A stretch of 64,000 nt of DNA from HT1-32 sp040219025 (lineage in GTDB: Bacteria; Pseudomonadota; Alphaproteobacteria; Rhodospirillales; HT1-32): positions 930,001-994,000 of the forward strand of contig JAVJTE010000020.1 of assembly GCA_040219025.1 (NCBI GenBank), written 5' to 3'. The notes under the pieces are model-generated. The model did not search any database. It had not been told where the DNA came from and was given only the letters and a program-made list of their open reading frames with translations. The first letter of the stretch is position 1; each line of letters begins with the position of its first letter. The translations under genes were made by a program, and so were the position numbers. Below are positions 43,895 to 52,518 of this stretch, one piece after another.

Positions 43895-45328
43895 TCAGTC
43901 CTTCTTCAGGCTTTTGAAAGCCTCCAGCGCTTTTTCCCGGGCGATCTTGTGGTCAACAACCGGCGCGGGATATTTCAGCCTGGCTTTTTGCCGCAGATCA
44001 TCCGGCGCTTCCCAGGGTTTATGCAGGTACTTGTCCGGCAGGTCCGCGATCTCCGGGACCCATTTCCGGACATAGGTTCCGTCCGCATCAAATTTCTCGC
44101 CCTGCAGGATCGGATTGAAGATCCGAAAGAACGGTGCGGCATCGGCACCGCAGCCGGCAACCCATTGCCAGCTGGCCGAATTATTGGCCAGATCGGCATC
44201 GACCAGCGTGTCCCAGAACCACTTTTCCCCTTCCTGCCAGGGGATCAGCAAATGCTTGATCAGGAAGGAAGCCGTTACCATCCGGACCCGGTTATGCATC
44301 CAGCCGGTTGTCCAGAGTTCGCGCATCCCGGCGTCGACGATGGGATATCCGGTCTGCCCGGTCTGCCACGCTTTCAGTTTTTCCGTATAATTTTCAGTCC
44401 ACGGAAAATCCCGGAATTCCGGTTTCAGGGGCTCGGTGGGCAGGGTCGGTGTGCGCGACAGCAGATGGCAGGAAAATTCCCGCCAGACCAGTTCGCGCAG
44501 GAATGCCTCGCCATTGGTCGCAACCGGGCCGCCATCGCTCCGGTCGATCCGGAACTTCGTCACATGCCAGACCTGCCGGGAGCTGATCTCCCCGAAATGC
44601 AGATGCGGCGACAGGCGCGATGTCAGCTGCTTGCCCGGGATATCACGGCCTTTCCTGTAACTCCGGACGGTGCTGTCGAGGAAGTCGTCGAGTGCCTTTC
44701 CGGCAGCAGCTTCGCCGGGTGTCCAGGCATCGCGCAACCCGCCCGCCCAGTCCGGAGCGGTGGGCAGCAGCTGCCAGTCCTCTAACTGCTCGCTGTCGGG
44801 CCAGGTCTCCGGCGCGGACAAACTGGTAGGGGCAGGCAAAGGGCTGGCCGGTGGATCGGTGGCAAGGCAGGCCCGGTAAAACGGTGTGAAGACTGAATAT
44901 TGCCCGCCGGTCTTTGTCCGGACTGAACCGGGATCAAACAGCAGGTCGGTTTTCTGGCGAAAAACCTCTACCTCGATTTCGGCCATTTCGGCCGCGACCT
45001 CTGCTTCGCGCCTGCGTTCTGCCGGTTCGTGGCTGCGGTTCCAGTAAATTGCCTGCGCGACCGTCTCCCGGGCGAAGCGGCGCAGGCTCTCTGCGGAGTT
45101 GCCACGCCGGAAGATCAGCCTGCCGCCGATTTCCGACAATCCGTCTGCCAGACGTTCAAGGCTGTGATGCAGCCACCACAGACTTGCCGCACCGGGCGGC
45201 TTTTCCAGTTTATCATCAAGGATATAGACCGCGAGTACCGGCGCACCGCTGGCTGCCGCTGCCGACAGGGCGGGGTTGTCGGCGAGACGCAGATCGTCAC
45301 GAAACCAGACAATGACGGGTTGTGTCAT
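43895..45328 (-). CDS. phrB: Deoxyribodipyrimidine photolyase
   Basis: Repairs UV-induced cyclobutane pyrimidine dimers using blue light. The 477-residue protein has the N-terminal antenna domain (VIVWFRDDLRLADNPAL) and the C-terminal FAD domain, with LTSRLSPHLHFGEISSRQVW, WREFSCHLL, and TGYPIVDAGMRELWTTGWMHNR, all standard class I. It lies upstream of the CFA-like gene on the same strand; in other alphaproteobacteria photolyase and CFA synthase are both light/singlet-oxygen stress genes, but no ECF sigma factor or ChrR is here. The intervening 265 bp contain no gene I can see. Confidence 0.94.
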   Translation of the reverse strand: MTQPVIVWFRDDLRLADNPALSAAAASGAPVLAVYILDDKLEKPPGAASLWWLHHSLERLADGLSEIGGRLIFRRGNSAESLRRFARETVAQAIYWNRSHEPAERRREAEVAAEMAEIEVEVFRQKTDLLFDPGSVRTKTGGQYSVFTPFYRACLATDPPASPLPAPTSLSAPETWPDSEQLEDWQLLPTAPDWAGGLRDAWTPGEAAAGKALDDFLDSTVRSYRKGRDIPGKQLTSRLSPHLHFGEISSRQVWHVTKFRIDRSDGGPVATNGEAFLRELVWREFSCHLLSRTPTLPTEPLKPEFRDFPWTENYTEKLKAWQTGQTGYPIVDAGMRELWTTGWMHNRVRMVTASFLIKHLLIPWQEGEKWFWDTLVDADLANNSASWQWVAGCGADAAPFFRIFNPILQGEKFDADGTYVRKWVPEIADLPDKYLHKPWEAPDDLRQKARLKYPAPVVDHKIAREKALEAFKSLKKD

Positions 45329-45409
45329 GGATGCTTTTCCCCGGAAGCCATATGACGGAACTGGCGTCCCCGGTGCCGCAGTTCAAGCTGAACCGTTGCT
45401 GCCGGTCTT

Positions 45410-45442
45410 CCCCGCCTCATCCTGAAACCGGCCGAGGCGGGG
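45410..45442 (-). terminator. Hairpin downstream of the RpiR-TRAP-AtuA-CaiB operon
   Basis: CCCCGCCTC (45410-45418) and GAGGCGGGG (45434-45442) form a perfect 9-bp GC stem with a 15-nt loop, 18 bp beyond the CaiB stop on the minus strand. There is no T-tract, so termination may be Rho-dependent or the hairpin may only stabilise the mRNA end. Confidence 0.5.
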
Positions 45443-45460
45443 GAGGTCAGTGGTCAGGGA

Positions 45461-46678
45461 CTAAATCGTGCCGTTGGCTTTCAGCTTCGCGATGTCGTCC
45501 AGGGTCAGGTCGAGAACTTCCTGCAGCACCTCATCCGTATGCTGGCCGAGGGTCGGCGGGGCATGGCGATAGGTCACGCCAGTCTCCGACATCTTGATCG
45601 GGCTGCCGACGATATCGATATTCGCGCCACCGGTTGCGGCATGCGGCATGCTGATCTTCATGTCGCGGGCCAGCACCTGCGGATCATCGAACACCTGTTT
45701 GATGGTATTGATCGGGCCACAGCTGACACTGCGGGCCTCCAGACCTTCCAGCCAGTGCTGTGACGGCTTGGCCTGAATGATCGGCGTCAGCAGATCGGTG
45801 ATCGCGTCACGGTTTTTCAGGCGTGCGCTGTTGGTCGCATATTGCGGATCCTGCGCGATGTCCGGGCGTTCGGCAAAGTCGCAGAAACGCTGGAACTGGG
45901 CATCATTGCCACAGGCCAGAATGATATTGCCGTCAGCAGTCGGGAAAACCTGATAGGGCACGATGTTCGGATGCTGGTTGCCGAGACGCGGCGGATTGCT
46001 GCCGGTTGCCAGATAGTTCATTGCCTGTATCGACAGCATCGCGGTTGTGGTATCCAGCATGCCGATATCGATATGCTGGCCCTTGCCGGTAATTTCACGA
46101 TGGCGGAGTGCGGCATTGATGGAAACGGCGGCATACATGCCGGCCATCAGGTCGGCAATCGGAATACCGGCCTTCTGGGGTTCGCCATCCGGATCGCCGG
46201 TCACGCTCATGAACCCGCCCATGGCCTGAATCAGCACGTCATAGCCCGGTCGTTTCGCATAGGGGCCGGTATGGCCAAAACCGGTGATCGAGCAGTAAAC
46301 CAGTGAGGGAAATTCTTCACGCAGCTGGTCGTAGGCGAGACCGTATTTTGCCAGACCGCCGAATTTGAAGTTCTCAACCAGCACGTCGGATTTTGCGATC
46401 ATCCTGCGGGCCAGCGCCTGACCTTCCCCGGTTGTAAGGTCCAGCGTGATCGACCGCTTGTTACGGTTGGCAGAAGCAAAATAGGCCGCTTCCGGTGTGT
46501 CTTCGCCGCGACCATCCTTCAGATAGGGCGGGGCGAATTTACGGGTATCGTCACCTTTCTCCGGTATCTCGATCTTGATGACGTCGGCACCCAGATCCCC
46601 CAGCATCTGTGTACAGGTCGGGCCTGCCAGAATACGTGTCAGATCGAATACCCGAAGCCCACTCAGCGGTCCGCTCAT
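45461..46678 (-). CDS. CaiB/BaiF family CoA-transferase
   Basis: A 405-residue class III CoA-transferase that moves CoA between carboxylates through a mixed anhydride on aspartate. The start MSGPLSGLRVFDLTRILAGP is characteristic and the catalytic Asp is in GKGQHIDIGMLDTT. It lies 117 bp behind the DUF4387 gene on the same strand, with a TGACCGG/CCGGTCA hairpin at the DUF4387 stop between them. As last gene of the TRAP/AtuA operon it probably activates the imported acid; formyl-CoA, succinyl-CoA or acetyl-CoA as donor is not determinable. Confidence 0.92.
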   Translation of the reverse strand: MSGPLSGLRVFDLTRILAGPTCTQMLGDLGADVIKIEIPEKGDDTRKFAPPYLKDGRGEDTPEAAYFASANRNKRSITLDLTTGEGQALARRMIAKSDVLVENFKFGGLAKYGLAYDQLREEFPSLVYCSITGFGHTGPYAKRPGYDVLIQAMGGFMSVTGDPDGEPQKAGIPIADLMAGMYAAVSINAALRHREITGKGQHIDIGMLDTTTAMLSIQAMNYLATGSNPPRLGNQHPNIVPYQVFPTADGNIILACGNDAQFQRFCDFAERPDIAQDPQYATNSARLKNRDAITDLLTPIIQAKPSQHWLEGLEARSVSCGPINTIKQVFDDPQVLARDMKISMPHAATGGANIDIVGSPIKMSETGVTYRHAPPTLGQHTDEVLQEVLDLTLDDIAKLKANGTI

Positions 46679-46795
46679 AAACAGTTACTCCCCGGAGGAT
46701 TGTTGGATGTTGCCAAGGACTTACCACAGAGTATCCCGGACGCCAATTACGGGGACTGTTATTTGAGTGTTGACCGGCTAGGTTTCGCTGTCCGG

Positions 46796-47107
46796 TCAGG
46801 GGACATCAAAATGGGTCAGGGGGCCATATTGCTGGCATCCCAGAACATCCCAGTCGCCGGGGCTTCCGTTCGGACGGCTGCGATAGATTGTAAACTTGAT
46901 GGCGTTACCGACATCGAAGTTCACAAAGTCTGATATCCGTTCTTCTGGAATGTTGAACAGCCGAGCCATGCTGTTACGGGTGATAGAGCCCCCTCTGATG
47001 ACACGGTCGTAGGATTCCCGGTCAGGAAAGATGATATCAAATGTCACCTGATTGACCCCGGCATTCTTGCTGCGGATGGTGGAGGCCAGTTCATTCAGTC
47101 GGGTCAT
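46796..47107 (-). CDS. DUF4387 family protein
   Basis: A 103-residue protein recognised as DUF4387 by TRLNELASTIRSKNAGVN, FPDRESYDRVI and the C-terminal GCQQYGPL. The family occurs beside, or fused to, AtuA-like (DUF1446) proteins, as here. No signal peptide or membrane segment. It begins 2 bp after the AtuA-like stop, so the two are surely co-translated and probably form one complex. Activity unknown; it is suspected to belong to catabolism of branched or terpenoid acids only by association. Confidence 0.87.
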   Translation of the reverse strand: MTRLNELASTIRSKNAGVNQVTFDIIFPDRESYDRVIRGGSITRNSMARLFNIPEERISDFVNFDVGNAIKFTIYRSRPNGSPGDWDVLGCQQYGPLTHFDVP

Positions 47108-47109
47108 GG

Positions 47110-48480
47110 TCAGACACCTGCTTCGGTAATATGGACGGGAAAGAGTTCCATCGGGTCATCAATCGGGACTGTGTGATTGATGTTCCAGATATAACCTGGT
47201 GAGGACTTCATGGTTTGTTTGGTTGTGGCGGCGGTTCCGGCAGTTCCCTTGACTCCGGGAATCCGTGCCAGAAAGAACATCCTGACAGCGAAATCGGTGA
47301 TCTTGGCGGCCAGTGCATCGGTTGGTGCCAGTCCCTCGACAACGATACCGAGTTCATGGGCCAGTGTCTGCTTTACAGGTTCGAGTTCTTTCAGAACGCC
47401 ATCCCGACCGAATACATGAAAATACAGTTCGTAGGTTTCGTTGGAGAACCGCTTTGCGACGGCCGCCCGACACCAGTCAATGGCGTCGTCGACCCGGTTC
47501 ACCACATGCGGATCGCGAATGCCGACAAATCCCATATACCTCTCACCGACCTTGCGTGCGCCCTCAATCTTCACCCGCAGTTCGCTGGCAGGTTCCCAGG
47601 CGGCACCAGTGATCCGGCAAGTTCGTTCATCATGCTGTTCGTAGGTGCAGTGACGCATATCCAGCAAACCCCCGAGTGTATGTTCGTAATAGGGGGTTTC
47701 TCTTTCATACATCGAGTGTCCTGCCGCTGAGGCAATGGTGCAGCGCTGGTCCGGGTGATAGGGGGTCAGCCTGATGTCTTCCTGCGTGATGGTGCCGATG
47801 ATTGTTTCCTTGCCCATAAAGGGCTCGGCCACGAGAGAGGCACATTCGATCATTTTCCCCATATGATAGGACAGTGCCTCGGGGAAACCGGCCGCAATAC
47901 AGGGGGCGGCGGTAAAGTTGATATCGCCACAACGACCGCCAACAATCACATCTGCTCCCATTTCCAGCAGTTTGAGGAATGGGTGAATTCCGGCAACTGC
48001 GACAATCCGTGCTGCGCTGTCTATTTCCTCTGCCACCAGGTCAGGGAAGCCGCCCAGACCCTGGAGGCTTTTACCAGCAACCAGCCGCGCTTTCAGGAAC
48101 TCAGGCTTAACTTCGGAGTAAAAATAGCCGATTTTGAATTTTGGAATCCGGTGCTCAAGCGCCAGTTCCTTCAGCGTGTCGACAAAATGGTCAACACCAA
48201 AATTGCTGCCGGTATCCCCGGCGGACCCGATGATCATCGGAATGCCGCGCTTGCGGGTTTCGGTCAGGAACAGTTCCAGTTCGTCACGAACGAAATGGCC
48301 GAGCATGATGTTCTCGCCAAGAAATACCGGACCGGGGTCGGAGCTGCCCCCGTCGGCGACAAGGTAGTCCGGCATGGTCTCGATACCGGCCATAAAACTC
48401 TCCGGCGATGATGGTGCAGTGCCGAGATGTCCGGTAGAAATCATGACTCTCAGCGAGTCACGGCTGGCAGGGGTCGGCAT
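47110..48480 (-). CDS. Acyclic terpene utilization AtuA-like protein (DUF1446)
   Basis: A 456-residue cytoplasmic protein of the AtuA/DUF1446 family. MISTGHLGTAPSSPESFMAG, YLVADGGSSDPGP, and VIVGGRCGDINFTAAPC are characteristic blocks. AtuA of Pseudomonas is needed for citronellol/geraniol use but its reaction is unknown (family knowledge). Here there is no carboxylase or acyl-CoA dehydrogenase of the atu type nearby; the partners are DUF4387, a TAXI-TRAP uptake system and a CaiB CoA-transferase, so the substrate is likely a small carboxylate. AGGA precedes the ATG at 48480, 13 bp after the permease stop. Confidence 0.88.
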   Translation of the reverse strand: MPTPASRDSLRVMISTGHLGTAPSSPESFMAGIETMPDYLVADGGSSDPGPVFLGENIMLGHFVRDELELFLTETRKRGIPMIIGSAGDTGSNFGVDHFVDTLKELALEHRIPKFKIGYFYSEVKPEFLKARLVAGKSLQGLGGFPDLVAEEIDSAARIVAVAGIHPFLKLLEMGADVIVGGRCGDINFTAAPCIAAGFPEALSYHMGKMIECASLVAEPFMGKETIIGTITQEDIRLTPYHPDQRCTIASAAGHSMYERETPYYEHTLGGLLDMRHCTYEQHDERTCRITGAAWEPASELRVKIEGARKVGERYMGFVGIRDPHVVNRVDDAIDWCRAAVAKRFSNETYELYFHVFGRDGVLKELEPVKQTLAHELGIVVEGLAPTDALAAKITDFAVRMFFLARIPGVKGTAGTAATTKQTMKSSPGYIWNINHTVPIDDPMELFPVHITEAGV

Positions 48481-48493
48481 TCAGGATATCCTT

Positions 48494-50380
48494 TCAGTCA
48501 GTTGATATGTCGTTTGTGGCACGACGACGCAGGGCGAGAGTTTCGAAGGCCAGGCCGGCCAGCGCGAGAGTTCCTCCGGCAACGAACAGCCGGTTGTCGG
48601 GGGCCAGCAGCAGAAGCCCGGCGATGAGATACAGTGCGCGCATCGGATATCCGAGGCGTCCTCGCAGAAACCCAAAGAACCCGGCGGCGAGCAACACGGC
48701 ACCCGCCAGTCCGCTGGCCGTAGCGGCGATGACGTCGAATAACGATCCCCGGGCGATCAGCGCTGGATTGAGGACGAAGAAAAACGGCATCAGAAAAGCT
48801 ACGATCCCCAGTCGCATGGCGACCAGCGAAGTCCGAAACCAGTTACCTTCGGCGATGTTTGCGCCGATTACACAGGCGGTACAGGTTGGCGGCGTTACCG
48901 ACGCAAGAGTTGCCCAGTAAAGCAGGAACATATGAACCGATACCTGATCCAGACCGAGACGTATCAGAGCCGGCGCAAGCAGTGCGGCAGACAGAATATA
49001 AGTAGCAGTCACAGGCAGGGGTGCACCGAGTACCAGCGGAATGATTGCGGCAACCGCCAGCGAGGCGATCAACGATTCACCGCCCATGGCGAGAATGAGT
49101 CCGCTGACCTTGGGAGCAATCCCGGTCAACCCCAGCAGACTGGTAAAGATGCTGACGGCGATCAGTACAGGAGCGATCCGGGCGATGGATTCGCCGCCTG
49201 CCGTCAGCGCGGTGACCAGTCTTGTAATCCGGTTCCGGATTCCGGCGGTTGTCAGATCGGTAAACAGAAACAGCAAACAGACGGAGATACAGGCCCAGAA
49301 GCCGGCGGCAGTCAGGTTGTGTCCGCGAAACAGAAGTACCAGAAGGACACCAACCGGCAGGAACAGGGGGGTCAGCCTGGACCAGGTCAGTACGTCACGT
49401 GCATGGGGCAGTTCGCTAACCGGTACAGGTAACAGGCCAGCGTCGCGTGCCTTGAAATGTATACCGGCCAGAATGCCTACATAGAACAGTAGGCAGGGGA
49501 TGGCGGCATAGCCGATGACTTCCAGATACGGAATGTTCAGTAAATCGGCCATGATGAAAGCGGTGATACCCATGACGGGAGGCGTAATGCCCCCGCCGGT
49601 TGAGGACATGGCTTCGACACCAGCGGCGAAATTGCGTTCATAACCAAGTCGGCGCATCAACGGAATTGTATAGTTTCCCGTCACCGAGACATTGGCGACG
49701 GCGCTGCCTGAAATCATGCCGAACAGGGCACTGGCGACGACACCGACCTTGGCCGGACCTCCGGTTGCACGCCCGGCAATCAGTAACGCCAGATCCATAA
49801 AGGTCTGGCCCCCGCCTGTGGCCTGAAGCAGGGCTCCAAACAGGATGAAGATCGAGATAAAGGTCGCGGAAGTCCCGGTCAGCGAGCCGTAAAGTCCGGA
49901 GGTTGAAAAATACAGACTTTCGATCACATAGGTCAGCGGAAAACCGGGATGTGTCCAGATACCGGGCATCCATGGCCCGACAAAGACATAAGCAAAGATC
50001 AGCATTACGCAGACCGGGATCGCCCACCCGGCACCGCGACGAGCAGCGTCTAGTACGGTGATCAGCAACAGCGCGCCAAGAGACAGTTCCAGAATATCGG
50101 CGGAGCTGGTATAGGTGACGATATCCTGCCATTCGAGAAAGATGATCAGGTTTGCGGCAGCTGAAACCAAAATCAGCAGTGTATCAAGAACCAGCGAAAT
50201 TCCTGTCCGGCGTTCGCCAAACATCGGCGCAATCAATAATATTGCGGCAACCACCAGCATCACATGGAGTGACCGGAGCTGCATGTCGTAAAGCGGGAGC
50301 CAGACCGGGACGATTAGCTGAAACAGGGAGAGTGAGGTCGCGCATATTCTGGCCGCGCGACGGCGCAGATGCTCTGACAT
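48494..50380 (-). CDS. TRAP transporter fused permease (DctQM-type, TAXI subclass)
   Basis: A 628-residue inner-membrane permease with about 15-16 predicted helices, combining the small (DctQ-like, N-terminal four helices) and large (DctM-like) TRAP subunits in one chain. ISGSAVANVSVTGNYTIPLM and GVEAMSSTGGGITPPVMGI are the conserved DctM-type motifs of the fused TAXI permeases, which carry Na+-driven uptake. The matching TAXI-type binding protein is encoded 66 bp upstream. Transport of dicarboxylates, glutamate or other organic acids is typical; the substrate is unknown here. Confidence 0.93.
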   Translation of the reverse strand: MSEHLRRRAARICATSLSLFQLIVPVWLPLYDMQLRSLHVMLVVAAILLIAPMFGERRTGISLVLDTLLILVSAAANLIIFLEWQDIVTYTSSADILELSLGALLLITVLDAARRGAGWAIPVCVMLIFAYVFVGPWMPGIWTHPGFPLTYVIESLYFSTSGLYGSLTGTSATFISIFILFGALLQATGGGQTFMDLALLIAGRATGGPAKVGVVASALFGMISGSAVANVSVTGNYTIPLMRRLGYERNFAAGVEAMSSTGGGITPPVMGITAFIMADLLNIPYLEVIGYAAIPCLLFYVGILAGIHFKARDAGLLPVPVSELPHARDVLTWSRLTPLFLPVGVLLVLLFRGHNLTAAGFWACISVCLLFLFTDLTTAGIRNRITRLVTALTAGGESIARIAPVLIAVSIFTSLLGLTGIAPKVSGLILAMGGESLIASLAVAAIIPLVLGAPLPVTATYILSAALLAPALIRLGLDQVSVHMFLLYWATLASVTPPTCTACVIGANIAEGNWFRTSLVAMRLGIVAFLMPFFFVLNPALIARGSLFDVIAATASGLAGAVLLAAGFFGFLRGRLGYPMRALYLIAGLLLLAPDNRLFVAGGTLALAGLAFETLALRRRATNDISTD

Positions 50381-50446
50381 GGCGGATGTTCCTGAGATAG
50401 AGAGACGGATCGTCAGCTGTCCACTGACGATCCGTCGAGACAGGGT

Positions 50447-51490
50447 TTATCTGTTGACGGGTTTGTATTCGGGCGGAATGAGCCGCTCCGGTACCTCGAT
50501 GCCCATTTCGCGGGCCATCTGGACAACCCCCGCATGAAACAGCAGTCCGTCAACTTCCGGTGTTTGCCGGATGGCGTCGGCAATCGGGTCGAGACCTCTG
50601 GTTGGCGGATAGGCTTCATTGATCTCTGCCCAGCCTTTGTAGACAGCCTGCATGATCCGGTAGCCGGTTTCCTGACTCATGTTGGAACTGCTCATCACCA
50701 TGACGGCTGAACTCATTTCGATCAGCGGGCCGACGTCCGGCAGTTCGCGAATGCCGCCGCGTGGCGTCGTGGTCAATGTGTTCATTGGGTTGTCGGCAGT
50801 GATTTTCCTGGCTTCTTCATCAGAAAACCCGACGGCAACAAGCGGTGTTGCGTAATGAACTGCCAGCATGGCGGTATCGAACCGGTCATGCGGGCTGCCT
50901 TTCAGCATGCCGGCAAAACTGCCATCCTTCAGTTTGGCTGTCGTATCGTCGAGTGACCCGGGGACCATGTCGATGCCGGTTTCCAGCAGCTTGTTGGCCG
51001 CTATGGCGCGAGTCATGTCACGGGTGCCCGGCACGCCGGGGCCAAAGCTTTTTCCCGTCAGGTCAGACCAGGAACGAATTCCTTCCCTCGCTGCCATTTC
51101 CGCACTGACATAGAGCCGGGAGACGTTGACGTTGCGCATGAACATCAGGCGCGACGGTTCCCATGCCCCTTCCTTCTGGAAACTGCCTGTTCCGCTCCGT
51201 ACAGCTTGAACGACAGCCGGACTGCCGCTGACTGACCAGTCGAGAACGCCCTGTTTCATCAGTTTGGCATGGTCGAACCCGCCGCCGCCCTCGACTGCGG
51301 TTACATTGAGTCCCGGATCGTTTTTGCTGACGACATTGGCAAGCGCTACTGAGAAGGCATAGACGCCGGATGATGCAGCGACACTGCCAAGGGCGAGGTT
51401 GACCGGTTTGTTCTCCTGGGCAATTGCTGCCGGGGCGTAACAGGTGGTGGCGAGCATCATAGCTCGGACAAGTATTCTGGACCACTTCAT
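50447..51490 (-). CDS. TAXI family TRAP transporter solute-binding protein
   Basis: A 347-residue periplasmic binding protein with a clear signal peptide (MKWSRILVRAMMLATTCYAPAAIAQE, cleavage after AIA). The NMT1-like/TAXI pattern is visible in LALGSVAASSGVYAFSVALANVV and SWSDLTGKSFGPGVPGTRDM. It delivers ligand to the fused TRAP permease encoded downstream. Its ATG overlaps the rpiR-type gene's stop by four bases (ATGA), so regulator and transporter are translated together. Ligand unknown. Confidence 0.92.
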   Translation of the reverse strand: MKWSRILVRAMMLATTCYAPAAIAQENKPVNLALGSVAASSGVYAFSVALANVVSKNDPGLNVTAVEGGGGFDHAKLMKQGVLDWSVSGSPAVVQAVRSGTGSFQKEGAWEPSRLMFMRNVNVSRLYVSAEMAAREGIRSWSDLTGKSFGPGVPGTRDMTRAIAANKLLETGIDMVPGSLDDTTAKLKDGSFAGMLKGSPHDRFDTAMLAVHYATPLVAVGFSDEEARKITADNPMNTLTTTPRGGIRELPDVGPLIEMSSAVMVMSSSNMSQETGYRIMQAVYKGWAEINEAYPPTRGLDPIADAIRQTPEVDGLLFHAGVVQMAREMGIEVPERLIPPEYKPVNR

Positions 51491-52362
51491 GACTTCGTTT
51501 CCTCGTGTGGGATGTGGAAATATCCCTCGCTATCAGCGAGGGTTTCGAAGCGACTGAGCGCGTTCAGGGTACGGTCCCGATCAACGAGACTGATCTCATT
51601 GAGCAGGGTATTGAGAAGTATCAGGGGCGCGCAGTGAAACGCTACGAATGAGGCGGACTCTGCCGGAGCACACAGATTGATATCACCCTGCAGAGGCGAA
51701 AGCGGGCTGTCAGTAATGACAACAGTGGTTAGTTTCCCTGACCGTGCCCGGTCAAGAAGGCGCAGTTGTTCGGTCAGATAGCGCGGAAAGCCGATGACAA
51801 TGAGACAGCCGTGGTCATCAAGGCGGTGCAGGCTGTCATAGGTCTCGGATGTGACGGCCAGGCTGCGGTCAGCGGGAAAACCGAGCTTTTGCAGTCCGAA
51901 CCAGAGATGATTGGCAAGCGACGCTGTGCTGCGGCTGCCGCTGACGAGAATCTGTGATGCGCCGGTGATGGCGCGAATAGCGTCCTGAAAAGCCCGCATG
52001 TCATGGGATTCTTCCAGACTGGCGATGTTTTCCATTTCCTTTGCAATCGCAACCTTCAGCGGATCCGAACCGGTTGCTGCATATTCGCTGGTCAGGCTGA
52101 ACCGGTCGGTCCCCTTGAGGTCGGACCGGACAAGACGCCGTATTTCCTTCTGCAGGGCAGGATAGCCGCTAAAACCAAGTACCCGGGCAAACCGGACGAT
52201 GCTGGCTTCACTGACACCCGACAGGCTGGCAAGTTCGGACAGGGTTGAGAAGGCTACGGTCTGGTAATGGCCGGCGATGAATGAAGCAAGAAGGCGCTGG
52301 CTTTTGGAAAACCCTGCGACCCCCTCTCTCAGACTGGCAATCAGTGACTGTTCCGGCATCAT
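51487..52362 (-). CDS. MurR/RpiR family transcriptional regulator
   Basis: A 291-residue regulator with the family's N-terminal helix-turn-helix (FSTLSELASLSGVSEASIVRFARVLGFSGYPALQKEI) and a C-terminal SIS domain (ILVSGSRSTASLANHLWFGLQ) that binds phosphosugars or other ligands. First gene of the TRAP/AtuA operon and coupled to the binding-protein gene by ATGA. Upstream are three 28-bp-phased repeats (52383-52455), so autoregulation and control of the operon are likely. Whether the SIS domain here binds a sugar phosphate or the imported acid is not known. Confidence 0.92.
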   Translation of the reverse strand: MMPEQSLIASLREGVAGFSKSQRLLASFIAGHYQTVAFSTLSELASLSGVSEASIVRFARVLGFSGYPALQKEIRRLVRSDLKGTDRFSLTSEYAATGSDPLKVAIAKEMENIASLEESHDMRAFQDAIRAITGASQILVSGSRSTASLANHLWFGLQKLGFPADRSLAVTSETYDSLHRLDDHGCLIVIGFPRYLTEQLRLLDRARSGKLTTVVITDSPLSPLQGDINLCAPAESASFVAFHCAPLILLNTLLNEISLVDRDRTLNALSRFETLADSEGYFHIPHEETKS

Positions 52363-52382
52363 CAGAGGCAGACCCGTATCTT

Positions 52383-52455
52383 GATGAAATTAATTTGTCG
52401 GAAAATATCATATGAAATATTTACGTCAATAAAATACTTATGAAGTTTTTGCGTC
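52383..52455. promoter_or_regulatory. Three direct repeats with 28-bp spacing upstream of the RpiR operon
   Basis: The 17-mers at 52383-52399 (GATGAAATTAATTTGTC), 52411-52427 (TATGAAATATTTACGTC) and 52439-52455 (TATGAAGTTTTTGCGTC) share 10 of 17 bases in all three (ATGAA, T8, T12, GTC). Start-to-start spacing is exactly 28 bp. The first two contain a GAAAT...TTT near-dyad like RpiR-type sites. The nearest repeat begins 21 bp upstream of the regulator's ATG at 52362. Best read as operators for the RpiR regulator. Confidence 0.6.
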
Positions 52456-52518
52456 GTTTCTGGTCATGCGTGGACTGAGTATCTTCCGGGGGAAATCTGC
52501 CGGGCCCGTTCTTGGCGG

